NCBI GenBank assembly: GCA_045120135.1
Contig: JBGVEN010000013.1
Location: 1 to 28,087, forward strand
Origin: SIG440 sp045120135
GTDB taxonomy: Bacteria; Bacillota; Clostridia; Monoglobales; Monoglobaceae
Length of the DNA stretch: 28,087 nucleotides
Direction: 5' to 3'
How positions within the stretch are numbered: the stretch's first letter is position 1; each line of letters opens with the position of its first letter. The notes beneath the pieces are model-generated. The model did no database searches. It was not told the origin of the DNA and saw only the letters and a program-made list of their open reading frames with translations. Of this stretch, positions 16,325 to 23,732 are shown piece by piece. Made by a program: the position numbers and the translations under genes.

Positions 16325-16459
16325 GCGAGATGTTAAAATGGGTGTAGAATGTTCAAACGCTACCCGAAGTTGTACTTTGTGTACTACGAGCGGTAGGGTT
16401 TGGACATAGCAAAAACAACTGTTTTGTTTTTGTGGTCGACGCCCGTTTTTACAACTCGC
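16325..16459 (-). repeat. Large palindromic element in the grpE-dnaK spacer (element A)
   Basis: The outer arms (16325-16345 and 16439-16459) are imperfect inverted repeats. A middle pair (16350-16364 with 16392-16406) supports a second helix. The apex is GTAC-tttgt-GTAC (16372-16384), and a side hairpin of CAAAAACA with TGTTTTTG lies at about 16410-16432. It fills nearly the whole spacer, ending two bases from the grpE stop. Its apical part resembles the element upstream of hisZG. Confidence 0.6.
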
Positions 16460-16460
16460 C

Positions 16461-17003
16461 CTAGTTAGCTACCTTTACCATTGCGAATCTTACTACCTTG
16501 CCCTTACAAGTAAATCCGCTCATCAGCTCTTCGGATACAATGTTTTCACCGAATTCCTCGTTCTCTTCGTGCATTACTGCGTTGTGAAGCTCGGGATTGA
16601 ATTCCTCGCCTACTGTTTTTATCTTTTCAACGCCCATTGCTGAGAGAACATCGTCAAGCTGCTTTAAAATCATCTTTACGCCCTCTTTCAAGCCGTCTCC
16701 ACCATCCTCGGCATCTGCCGCCTGAACTGCACGCTCAAGATTATCCTTTACGGGAAGGATTTTTTCAATTGTGTCACAAACAGCCGTGCCGTAAAGCTCC
16801 TCACGTTCCTTTTGGTTGCGCTTTTTGAAGTTATCAAACTCTGCTGCGTGACGCATCAGCTTATCCTTGAGGCTGTCAACCTCCTCTTTCAAAGCTTCCT
16901 CCGCTGTCATTTGGGGAACTTCCTCCACTGTCTCCTCTGCCGCTTCGGTCACCTCTTCGAGCGTCTCCTCTGTTGCCGTGTTTTTATTCTCCTCTGTCGC
17001 CAT
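16461..17003 (-). CDS. grpE: Nucleotide exchange factor GrpE
   Basis: GrpE releases ADP from DnaK. The ATG at 17003 (180 residues) has GGGAG nine bases upstream; an in-frame GTG at 17009 lies only three bases from that site and is rejected. The N-terminus is acidic and low-complexity (about 1-40), followed by a long coiled coil (LKEEVDSLKDKLMRHAAEFD and NFKKRNQKEREELYG). The C-terminal beta domain begins around residue 120, with GEEFNPELHNAVMHEENEE and the closing motif CKGKVVRFAMVKVAN. It overlaps the end of hrcA by 20 bases, so its translation is probably coupled to the repressor's. Confidence 0.95.
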   Translation of the reverse strand: MATEENKNTATEETLEEVTEAAEETVEEVPQMTAEEALKEEVDSLKDKLMRHAAEFDNFKKRNQKEREELYGTAVCDTIEKILPVKDNLERAVQAADAEDGGDGLKEGVKMILKQLDDVLSAMGVEKIKTVGEEFNPELHNAVMHEENEEFGENIVSEELMSGFTCKGKVVRFAMVKVAN

Positions 17004-18093
17004 CTTCACTATCTCCCTTCTCTAAGCCATGTGGTTCGTTAAGCATCAGCGGCTTTTTATCGCCGTAATCCTTCGCCAGCACCGAGCTGAGCTGCTGCGT
17101 AAAGAACTCTAAAGCCGAAATCACCTTTGAATAATCCATACGGGCAGGACCAAGAACACCCAAAACTCCTGTCAGCTTGTCATTCAACCTATACGGCGAA
17201 AGTATAATACTGTTATTTTTAAGCTCTAGAATGGGGATTTCGTCACCAATCAAAACCTTTGTCTGCGTGCTTGGTGCCGCCTCGGTAATAATCTTTAAAA
17301 GATTATCCTTATCCTCAATCACCCCAAAAAGCTCTTTTACCTTTTCAACATTTGTGTATTCGGGGAATCGGAATATATTTGAAACCCCGTCAACAAAAAT
17401 CTGCTTTCTGTCAATCTCAGAAACCGCCTGGTGCACAAGCTCCATTACCGATGCTAAGATTTCGAAATTCTTTCCGATTACCGACTGTACCTCCATTATG
17501 TTTGAAAGGTTAATCTGCGAAATCGTCAGTCCCGAAAGACTTTCGTTAAGTATCTTTGTGACCTGTTCGGCAAAATCGTCCGAAATATCGTGTTTAAGCT
17601 TTAAAAGCTTGTTTTTTATAATTCCCGATTTATCGGAAACTATAAGCATTGCGGTGTCAGAATCAATTTTTACAAGCTTAATGTTTTTTACAACGCCCGC
17701 CTCTGTCGAGGGCAGAACCCCGATTACCGGAAGCCCCGTAATCCCCGAGAACGCCGCCGCAACATCCTTGACAATCTTGTCAAGTTCCTGTTGTTTTGCG
17801 TCTGCCGCCAGCTTGTATTCCTCAATCTCCGCCGCAGTCATTTCGTACTTTTCCATAAGCGAATCAACATACAGTCGATAGCCGCCCGTGGATGGAACTC
17901 GCCCTGCCGAGGTGTGCGGCTGAATGAGAAGTCCCATCTCCTCAAGGTCACCCATCTCGTTGCGAATTGTTGCCGCACTTAGGTTGATGTCCGACTTCTT
18001 TGATATGTTTCGCGAACCTACCGGCTCTGCCGTGTTGATGTAATCCTCGACAATCGCCTGAAGTATCATCCGCTTTCTGTCATCTAAAGCCAT
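16984..18093 (-). CDS. hrcA: Heat-inducible transcription repressor HrcA
   Basis: HrcA binds CIRCE operators and represses class I heat-shock genes; its folding depends on GroEL. The protein of 369 residues has an N-terminal winged helix (about 1-80: RKRMILQAIVEDYINTAEPV, LSAATIRNEMGDLEEMGLL, HTSAGRVPSTGGYRLYVDSL), all hallmark HrcA segments. The GAF-like dimerisation core follows, ending GVLGVLGPARMDYSKVISAL. GGGGGTGA precedes the ATG. It is first in the operon, immediately downstream of a perfect CIRCE, so it represses its own synthesis with grpE, dnaK and dnaJ. Its charged C-terminal tail is encoded in the overlap with grpE. Confidence 0.96.
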   Translation of the reverse strand: MALDDRKRMILQAIVEDYINTAEPVGSRNISKKSDINLSAATIRNEMGDLEEMGLLIQPHTSAGRVPSTGGYRLYVDSLMEKYEMTAAEIEEYKLAADAKQQELDKIVKDVAAAFSGITGLPVIGVLPSTEAGVVKNIKLVKIDSDTAMLIVSDKSGIIKNKLLKLKHDISDDFAEQVTKILNESLSGLTISQINLSNIMEVQSVIGKNFEILASVMELVHQAVSEIDRKQIFVDGVSNIFRFPEYTNVEKVKELFGVIEDKDNLLKIITEAAPSTQTKVLIGDEIPILELKNNSIILSPYRLNDKLTGVLGVLGPARMDYSKVISALEFFTQQLSSVLAKDYGDKKPLMLNEPHGLEKGDSEDGDRGE

Positions 18094-18120
18094 ATAGACT
18101 CACCCCCTTTTCGGGTTTTG

Positions 18121-18147
18121 TTAGCACTCAACATCAAAGAGTGCTAA
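18121..18147 (-). promoter_or_regulatory. CIRCE operator (HrcA binding site)
   Basis: TTAGCACTC (18121-18129) and GAGTGCTAA (18139-18147) are perfect consensus arms with the standard 9-base spacer. The site begins 11 bases downstream of the -10 box on the minus strand and covers the early transcribed region, 28 bases before the hrcA ATG. Confidence 0.98.
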
Positions 18148-18158
18148 TCAACATAACC

Positions 18159-18187
18159 AATATACCACCGAAACCCATCTTTGTCAA
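18159..18187 (-). promoter_or_regulatory. Sigma-A promoter of the hrcA-grpE-dnaK-dnaJ-prmA operon
   Basis: On the minus strand TTGACA (18182-18187) and TATATT (18159-18164) are 17 bases apart. Transcription would begin just before CIRCE, so bound HrcA would block initiation or clearance. Confidence 0.9.
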
Positions 18188-18241
18188 GTGTTTGAAGAGA
18201 AATTTTTATGATATTTTTGTGAACAATTTTTTTGTAAAACC

Positions 18242-18271
18242 TTGATTTTTCTACCAAAGCTGTGGTATACT
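18242..18271 (+). promoter_or_regulatory. Promoter of the orphan structured RNA
   Basis: TTGATT (18242-18247) and TATACT (18266-18271) are spaced by 18 bases on the plus strand. A G seven bases after the -10 box (18278) is the likely first base and is also the first paired base of the RNA described next. Confidence 0.7.
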
Positions 18272-18277
18272 AATTTT

Positions 18278-18436
18278 GCCAAATCAAACTGAATACAATG
18301 TCTTGAACCGATATATTTTTATCTTTTGGTAAAAATGTACCGTCTTTTGACATATCGGTTAAGGATTTTGTCAGTTTGGTTTGGCGACTGTGAGCGGTGC
18401 ATTTTTCGGTGTACGGCTTGCCGTGCACCTTTTTTT
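18278..18436 (+). ncRNA. Stand-alone structured small RNA of unknown family
   Basis: From the predicted start at 18278, the first 15 bases (18278-18292) pair with 18371-18385, all Watson-Crick but one G-U. The helix continues with small bulges through AACCGATAT (18306-18314) and ATATCGGTT (18352-18360), making an irregular hairpin of about 108 bases. A 7-bp AU hairpin (near 18314-18335) sits at the tip. After a short spacer comes a terminator: GGTGTACGGC (18408-18417) with GCCGTGCACC (18420-18429), then seven T. No open frame with a ribosome binding site lies within or after it on this strand. It has the look of a dedicated RNA gene. It does not match 6S, SRP, tmRNA or RNase P signatures that I can recognise. 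Confidence 0.6.
18408..18436 (+). terminator. Terminator of the small RNA
   Basis: A 10-bp stem (one G-U pair) with a 2-base centre is followed by a T7 tract. An upstream GGTGCA (18396-18401) could compete for the right arm, but the listed pairing is longer. Confidence 0.8.
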
Positions 18437-18480
18437 GTGCCGTTTTCAAGGGTTGCTACACTTTTACACACCACAACAGC

Positions 18481-18511
18481 AAACACCCCGACCATTTTGG
18501 TCGGGGTGTTT
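18481..18511 (-). terminator. Terminator of the histidine operon
   Basis: AAACACCCCGACC (18481-18493) and GGTCGGGGTGTTT (18499-18511) form a perfect 13-bp stem with a 5-base loop, 12 bases after the last his gene. The T-tract on the minus strand is short, but the stem is strong. Confidence 0.75.
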
Positions 18512-18523
18512 GCATCTCTTTAT

Positions 18524-19303
18524 TTAAAATTTCAAATCTCTAAAACCTATATACCGTGCTATACGCTCGTACTCCTCAAACTTATAGCAAAGGGTATCTG
18601 CGCTGTGGCTGTCGCTTGAAAGAATTACCCTGCCGCCATTTTCAGCAATATACCGCAGCTGCCATTCCTCAGGATACGCCTCTTTTCGGTACCCTCTTGA
18701 AATTGCTCCCGTATTAATCTCAAACGGCTTGCTATAGGTCAAAAGCGCATCAAGTGCCGCCTTTGCCGCCGCGATATATCGGGGGTCATCGGTATCAAAC
18801 AGCCTTTTATCCTGATTAAACTTTGTTATAAGGTCAAAATGCCCTATAATATCAGCATTTGTCTTTCGCACCACATCTGCGTGAGTTTTGAAATAGTCCT
18901 CGGCAAGTGCGATAAAGTCACCGCCATAAAGACGGTTTGCCGCATCTGCCAGAATTTCAGCGGTATTGTCCACCTCAATATACTCTTCGCTTTTTTTAAC
19001 AGCATGGGTCGAGCCAATCACATAGTCAAAGCCGTCTGTTGGTTCAACCGAGAAATAGTCCTGCTCCACACCGCAAAGAATTTCAATTTTATCCTTATAT
19101 TTGTCTGCGAGACCGCGGATTTCAGCAACATACTCGCCTATCCGCTCCTTTGCAATGCAGTAGTCCTCGTCATACGCAATATACGAATGTACCGAAAATC
19201 CAAGGCGTGCCATATTTAATTCAATTGCCGCTCGCACCATTTCCTCGGCAGAATGCTTCCCGTCGCAATAGGTTGTGTGGATATGAAAATCTTCTAAAAT
19301 CAT
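18524..19303 (-). CDS. hisK: Histidinol-phosphatase, PHP family
   Basis: This enzyme removes phosphate from histidinol phosphate, the penultimate stage of histidine synthesis. The 259-residue protein has the PHP metal motifs: H7-x-H9 in DFHIHTTYCDG, EQDYF, GSTHAVK, IGHFDLITKF, and a terminal SSDSHSADT. It is unrelated to the HAD-type phosphatase fused to HisB in enterobacteria, which fits the monofunctional HisB in this operon. The ATG overlaps the hisIE stop (ATGA), so translation is coupled. It is the last gene before the operon terminator. The family name hisJ is also used; assignment by context and motifs is strong. Confidence 0.93.
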   Translation of the reverse strand: MILEDFHIHTTYCDGKHSAEEMVRAAIELNMARLGFSVHSYIAYDEDYCIAKERIGEYVAEIRGLADKYKDKIEILCGVEQDYFSVEPTDGFDYVIGSTHAVKKSEEYIEVDNTAEILADAANRLYGGDFIALAEDYFKTHADVVRKTNADIIGHFDLITKFNQDKRLFDTDDPRYIAAAKAALDALLTYSKPFEINTGAISRGYRKEAYPEEWQLRYIAENGGRVILSSDSHSADTLCYKFEEYERIARYIGFRDLKF

Positions 19304-19950
19304 TTGGTCATCTTCTCCTGCTTAACCTTATGGTCAATTACATGACGTGACGCCAGTTCACGGTGGATATCCTCAAGAGAGATTCCATTTTGCAGCATAA
19401 GCACCATTGTGTGGTACGCAAGGTCGGCAATTTCATAGATTGTCTCCGCCTTGTCCTCTGCCTTTGCCGCAATTATAACCTCGGTACACTCCTCACCCAC
19501 CTTTTTCAGTATCTTATCAAGACCCTTTTCAAAAAGATAGGTGGTGTATGAACCCTCCTTCTTCTCTTCCTTTCTGCCACGGAGCATCTCCATAAGACTC
19601 TCAAGCGAGAATTCGTGAAGCTCGTCACTCTCCCAAACAGGATTGGTGAAGCAGGAATCCGTACCAAGATGGCAGGCAGGTCCATCCTTCTCAACCACAA
19701 CAACAAGTGCATCCTTGTCGCAGTCCGCTGTAATGGAAACAATATTCTGATAGTTTCCGCTGGTCTCACCCTTAAGCCAAAGCTCCTGTCTGGAACGGCT
19801 CCAGAAACAGGTTTTCTTCTTCTCCATTGAGATTTCAAGACTCTCCCGGTTCATATACGCAAGGGTCAGCACCTTTTTGGTGATGGAATCAACCACTATC
19901 GCAGGGATAAGACCCTTTTCGTCAAATTTAAGCTCGTCAATATTAAACAT
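19300..19950 (-). CDS. hisIE: Bifunctional phosphoribosyl-AMP cyclohydrolase / phosphoribosyl-ATP pyrophosphatase
   Basis: The fused enzyme performs steps two and three of the pathway: it hydrolyses PR-ATP to PR-AMP (HisE) and opens the adenine ring (HisI). The ATG at 19950 (216 residues) lies nine bases after AAAGGAG; an in-frame TTG at 19956 is too close to that site. HisI covers about 1-115, with DCDKDALVVVVEKDGPACHL and DSCF, which supply the zinc cysteines and aspartates. HisE covers about 125-216, with TTYLFEKGLDKILKKVGEE and CTEVIIAAK, the MazG-like metal-binding helix pair. The gene lies 17 bases after hisF and overlaps hisK by 4 bases. Confidence 0.96.
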   Translation of the reverse strand: MFNIDELKFDEKGLIPAIVVDSITKKVLTLAYMNRESLEISMEKKKTCFWSRSRQELWLKGETSGNYQNIVSITADCDKDALVVVVEKDGPACHLGTDSCFTNPVWESDELHEFSLESLMEMLRGRKEEKKEGSYTTYLFEKGLDKILKKVGEECTEVIIAAKAEDKAETIYEIADLAYHTMVLMLQNGISLEDIHRELASRHVIDHKVKQEKMTK

Positions 19951-19967
19951 AATCAAAAACTCCTTTA

Positions 19968-20726
19968 TTAAAGTCTTACGGAAACGCCGTTTTGGCGAAG
20001 CACCGCCTTTAAATCCTTTATCTCAACCTCGCCAAAATGGAAGATTGACGCCGCAAGTCCGGCATCTACTTTGGGAATTTCACGGAACAGCTCCACAAAA
20101 TCGTCAATTCCACCTGCGCCGCCAGATGCAATTACCGGAACAGATACCGCATTGCACACCGCATCAAGCATTTCCAAATCAAAGCCCTGCTTTACGCCGT
20201 CGGTGTCGATTGAGTTAAGCACCACCTCACCGGCACCATTATCAACGCAGCGTTTTATCCATTCAACAGCCTCCATACCGGTATTTTCTCTGCCGCCCTT
20301 GGCAAACACACGGAACACCCCGTCAACACGCTTGACATCGGCTGAAATAACCACGCACTGGTCACCGTAACGCTTTGCCGCCTCGTAAATCAAATCAGGA
20401 TTACGTATTGCACCCGAATTGACGCTAACCTTATCCGCTCCGCACTTTAAAACACGGTCAAAGTCCTCAACAGTATTAATTCCACCGCCAACAGTAAGCG
20501 GAATAAAAATTGTCCGTGCCACTTCCTTTAATATATCGGTAAACAGAGCACGCCCCTCAACAGAGGCCGTTATATCATAAAACACCAGCTCGTCTGCACC
20601 GCCGTCGGAATAATGCTTTGCAAGCTCCACCGGCGACGAAACATCGGATACGCCCTCAAAATTTACACCCTTTACAACCCTGCCATTCCTTACATCAAGG
20701 CACGGGATAATTCTCTTTGTTATCAT
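19968..20726 (-). CDS. hisF: Imidazole glycerol phosphate synthase cyclase subunit
   Basis: HisF combines ammonia from HisH with PRFAR to form imidazole glycerol phosphate and AICAR. The 252-residue TIM barrel shows the catalytic aspartates D11 (IIPCLDVRNGRVVKGVNF) and D130 (VISADVKRVDG), and the phosphate loops LTVGGGI and IASGGAG. The ATG overlaps the hisA stop as ATGA. With hisH two genes upstream, both subunits of the synthase are made from this transcript. Confidence 0.97.
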   Translation of the reverse strand: MITKRIIPCLDVRNGRVVKGVNFEGVSDVSSPVELAKHYSDGGADELVFYDITASVEGRALFTDILKEVARTIFIPLTVGGGINTVEDFDRVLKCGADKVSVNSGAIRNPDLIYEAAKRYGDQCVVISADVKRVDGVFRVFAKGGRENTGMEAVEWIKRCVDNGAGEVVLNSIDTDGVKQGFDLEMLDAVCNAVSVPVIASGGAGGIDDFVELFREIPKVDAGLAASIFHFGEVEIKDLKAVLRQNGVSVRL

Positions 20727-21436
20727 TCTGCCACCTCAATCGCCTCTTTAAGCAAAATTGCTTTCGTATAGTATGCCTTGCCGATTATCGCACCATAAAG
20801 TTCCATTTCGCTGAGTGCCTTTATATCTGAAATATCGGTTACACCGCCAGATGCAATAATCTGCATATCAAGCTCCTTTGAAAGCTCGCGGTAAAGCTCA
20901 CGGTTTGTGCCCTGCATTGCGCCGTCCTTTGAAACATCGGTGCAGATAAGAGTTTTAACACCTAAGCCTTGCATCTTTTTGCAGAAGTCAAAGCAACTAT
21001 ACTCCGACTTTTCGGTCCAACCCTTAATTGCCACAAAGCCGTCCTTAATGTCTGCACCAACGGCTATCTTTTCGCCGTACTTTTCAACAGCCGCCTTTAA
21101 AAACTTCTCGTCATTGACAGCCGCCGTACCAAGAATTACCCTGCCGACACCTGCACCAATATAGCGGTCAATAACCTCCATACTGCGGATACCGCCGCCC
21201 ACCTCAACAAAGAGACTTGTCTCACGGGCAACCTGTGCCACAATCTCAAGATTAGGGGTCTCACCGGTTTTTGCACCCTCCAAATCCACCATATGAATAT
21301 GGCTTGCACCGCTTGCCTCAAAATCACGGGCAATCTCGATGGGGTTCTCGCTGTAAATTGTCATTTTATCGTATTCGCCACGGAGAAGCCGCACCGCCTT
21401 GCCGTCATATAAATCTATCGCCGGAAAAATATACAT
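20723..21436 (-). CDS. hisA: ProFAR isomerase
   Basis: HisA performs the Amadori rearrangement of ProFAR to PRFAR. The 237-residue half-barrel-duplicated TIM protein begins MYIFPAIDLYDGKAVRLLRG, with D8 as one catalytic aspartate and D129 (VGADIKDG) as the partner. EVGGGIRS and IASGGVTD are the two phosphate-binding loops. It lies 27 bases after hisH and overlaps hisF by 4 bases. It aligns along its whole length with HisA and has no PriA-type dual-substrate signature that I can recognise. Confidence 0.96.
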   Translation of the reverse strand: MYIFPAIDLYDGKAVRLLRGEYDKMTIYSENPIEIARDFEASGASHIHMVDLEGAKTGETPNLEIVAQVARETSLFVEVGGGIRSMEVIDRYIGAGVGRVILGTAAVNDEKFLKAAVEKYGEKIAVGADIKDGFVAIKGWTEKSEYSCFDFCKKMQGLGVKTLICTDVSKDGAMQGTNRELYRELSKELDMQIIASGGVTDISDIKALSEMELYGAIIGKAYYTKAILLKEAIEVAE

Positions 21437-21463
21437 AAATTTAACCGTTCCTTTCTATACACC

Positions 21464-22075
21464 CTATAATTCACAAAAAGCTTTAAGTATTTTCAATCCC
21501 ACTTCACCGCTCTTTTCGGGGTGGAACTGGCAGCCGCACACATTTCCCTGTGCCGCAGCCGCAGTCAGCTCTGCTCCGTATCCTGCTGTTGCAATAACAG
21601 CTTCCTCACAATCTGCCGCATAGTACGAGTGAACAAAATACACAAAGTCACCCTCACTCAGATACTTGAATATCTCGTGCTTTTTATCTCCAAAACGAAG
21701 TGAATTCCAGCCGATATGCGGAATTTTAAAATCCTTTGGTATAACATCACCTATGGGTCGGATTTCGCCTTTGATAAGTCCCAGTCCCTCGTGTTCGCCA
21801 TATTCAAAGCTCTTGTCAAATAAAAGCTGCATACCAAGACAAATGCCCATAACCGGCTTTCCCTTTGCTGCCTCCGCCTTTACTGCATCACCGAGTCCGC
21901 TGTCACGAAGCTTTTTTGCTGCATCCTCAAACGCACCAACGCCCGGCAGAATTATTCTGTCTGCCTTTTGAAGCACGGACCTGTCATTTGTCACAACCGT
22001 CTCCGCTCCAATCATTTCAAAAGAGCTTTTGAGCGAAAACAAATTTCCTACACCGTAGTCAACAATGGCAACCAT
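21464..22075 (-). CDS. hisH: Imidazole glycerol phosphate synthase glutaminase subunit
   Basis: HisH hydrolyses glutamine and channels ammonia to HisF. This 203-residue class I glutamine amidotransferase has the triad C79 (GICLGMQLLF), H185 and E187 (CQFHPEKSG). The N-terminus MVAIVDYGVGNLFSLKSSFE is characteristic. Its ATG shares one base with the hisB stop (TAATG), so translation is coupled. Confidence 0.97.
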   Translation of the reverse strand: MVAIVDYGVGNLFSLKSSFEMIGAETVVTNDRSVLQKADRIILPGVGAFEDAAKKLRDSGLGDAVKAEAAKGKPVMGICLGMQLLFDKSFEYGEHEGLGLIKGEIRPIGDVIPKDFKIPHIGWNSLRFGDKKHEIFKYLSEGDFVYFVHSYYAADCEEAVIATAGYGAELTAAAAQGNVCGCQFHPEKSGEVGLKILKAFCEL

Positions 22076-22662
22076 TAAAGTACCCCTTTCGTTGATGGAA
22101 CCTCGTCCTTTGCCTTTTCGTCAATGGCAACTGCCGCCCTTATGCTGCGTGCTGCCGACTTGAAAATGCCCTCAATTATATGATGTGTGTTAACACCTGC
22201 CATCTGATTGATATGGAGGTTTAATCCCGCCTCACGAACAAACGCCTGCCAGAACTCCTCACAAAGCTCGGTATCAAAATCGCCCACCTTGGCACGGAGC
22301 AGATTAACAGTATACGCAAGATAACTTCTGCCCGAAAAATCAACCGCTGTTAATATAAGCGCCTCGTCCATGGGCAAAATCATATTTCCGTAACGGCAAA
22401 TACCCTTTTTATCACCTAACGCCTCACTGAACGCCTTGCCAAGACAGATACCTATATCCTCGGCGGTGTGGTGAAAGTCTACCTCAATGTCGCCCTTGCA
22501 CGATACATCAAGGTCAAATCTGCCGTGCTTTGCAAAAAGTGTCAGCATATGGTCTAAAAATCCACAGCCAGTCTCAATATTACTTTTGCCGCTGCCGTCA
22601 ATATTCAGCGTAAGCTGAATATCAGTCTCTGCAGTTTTTCTGTTTATCTCGGATACTCTCAT
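22075..22662 (-). CDS. hisB: Imidazoleglycerol-phosphate dehydratase (monofunctional)
   Basis: HisB dehydrates imidazole glycerol phosphate to imidazole acetol phosphate. The 195-residue protein is the dehydratase alone, without the N-terminal HAD phosphatase of the enterobacterial form. The manganese-binding motifs are present: TGCGFLDHML, DFHHTAEDIGICLG, and NTHHIIEGIFKSAARSI. Both junctions are TAATG overlaps, with hisC upstream and hisH downstream. Confidence 0.97.
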   Translation of the reverse strand: MRVSEINRKTAETDIQLTLNIDGSGKSNIETGCGFLDHMLTLFAKHGRFDLDVSCKGDIEVDFHHTAEDIGICLGKAFSEALGDKKGICRYGNMILPMDEALILTAVDFSGRSYLAYTVNLLRAKVGDFDTELCEEFWQAFVREAGLNLHINQMAGVNTHHIIEGIFKSAARSIRAAVAIDEKAKDEVPSTKGVL

Positions 22663-23714
22663 TATAATACCTCCTTAATTGCCGCAAGCAACACGTCCAT
22701 CTGTTCGCGTGTTCCAATAGTAACGCGGTTGTACTCACAAATTCTGTCGGCTGAAAAATGCCGAACCAGAATCTTTCTTTCACGAAGTCCCTGATAAATT
22801 TTCTCACCCGAAACTTTCGGATGCTTTGCAAAAATAAAGTTTGCCTTTGAATCCGTAACCTCAAACCCCATCTCACGAAGAGCGTTTTGGGTATATTCAC
22901 GATTCTCACAAATGGTCTCGCAGTTTGCCTTTGTGTATTCCTCGTCAGAAAGCACTCCAAGCCCTGCCGCCATAGTCATACGGTTTATGTTGTATGGGTT
23001 TGTGGAATACTTAATTGTATTCAAATCCTGAATAAGTGACTTGCATCCAACGCCAAAGCCAAGACGAGCACCCGCCATGGACCTCGACTTTGAAAAGGTC
23101 TGGGTCACAAGCAAATTATCGTACTTTTTGATGAGCGGAATACAGCTTCTTCCGCCAAAATCCACATACGCCTCGTCTACCACAACCACTTTGTTGGGAT
23201 TGGCTTTTATTACTTCTTCAATCTCCTCCGGGTCGATGAAAATCCCCGTAGGAGCATTGGGGTTTGCAATAAAAATTGTTTTTCCTATTCCCTTGTATTC
23301 TTCAAGATTGATTTCAAGTCTGTCGGTCAGGGCAATCTCGGTATACGGAACATTCCCAAGCTCAGCAAAAACCTTGTAAAAGCCGTAGGTTATATCAGGG
23401 AACGCCGCACCGTTCTCGGTATCGCAATACGCCATAAATGCAAAGTTCAGAATTTCGTCCGAGCCGTTTGTCACAAGCACTTCACTTGGCTCAACGCCTA
23501 CAAGCTCCGCAATTTTTTCAGTAAGCGCCTTACATTCAGGGTCAGGGTAAAGCTGAAGCTTTTTCGCCTCCTCCGCTGCATATTCTACCGCTTTTTTTGA
23601 CGGAGGAAACGGCGACTCGTTTGTGTTAAGCTTTATTAAATTAAGTATCTGCGGCTGCTCGCCCGGAGTGTATGGTTCCAATGACTTCAGCCTGTCGCTT
23701 AAAAATCTACTCAT
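22662..23714 (-). CDS. hisC: Histidinol-phosphate aminotransferase
   Basis: This PLP-dependent fold-type I enzyme transfers an amino group from glutamate to imidazole acetol phosphate. The 350-residue sequence shows IKLNTNESPFPPS at the N-terminus, LVTNGSDEILN, NPNAPTG, VVVDEAYVDF, and the PLP lysine K209 in QTFSKSRSMAG, followed by ARLGFG. The C-terminal arginine region reads RVTIGTREQMD. It begins 18 bases after hisD and shares one base with hisB. Confidence 0.96.
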   Translation of the reverse strand: MSRFLSDRLKSLEPYTPGEQPQILNLIKLNTNESPFPPSKKAVEYAAEEAKKLQLYPDPECKALTEKIAELVGVEPSEVLVTNGSDEILNFAFMAYCDTENGAAFPDITYGFYKVFAELGNVPYTEIALTDRLEINLEEYKGIGKTIFIANPNAPTGIFIDPEEIEEVIKANPNKVVVVDEAYVDFGGRSCIPLIKKYDNLLVTQTFSKSRSMAGARLGFGVGCKSLIQDLNTIKYSTNPYNINRMTMAAGLGVLSDEEYTKANCETICENREYTQNALREMGFEVTDSKANFIFAKHPKVSGEKIYQGLRERKILVRHFSADRICEYNRVTIGTREQMDVLLAAIKEVL

Positions 23715-23732
23715 AAAAACGTCTCCAATATA

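Noticed and set aside
17177..17881. Plus-strand 234-codon frame antisense to hrcA
   Set aside because: The sense strand encodes a full HrcA with all conserved segments; the antisense frame has no start signal or recognisable domain.
18278..18436. Call of 6S RNA for the small RNA
   Set aside because: The 5' and 3' ends pair as in 6S, but the helix is nearly continuous with small bulges; there is no large central bubble, and the folded part is only about 108 bases.
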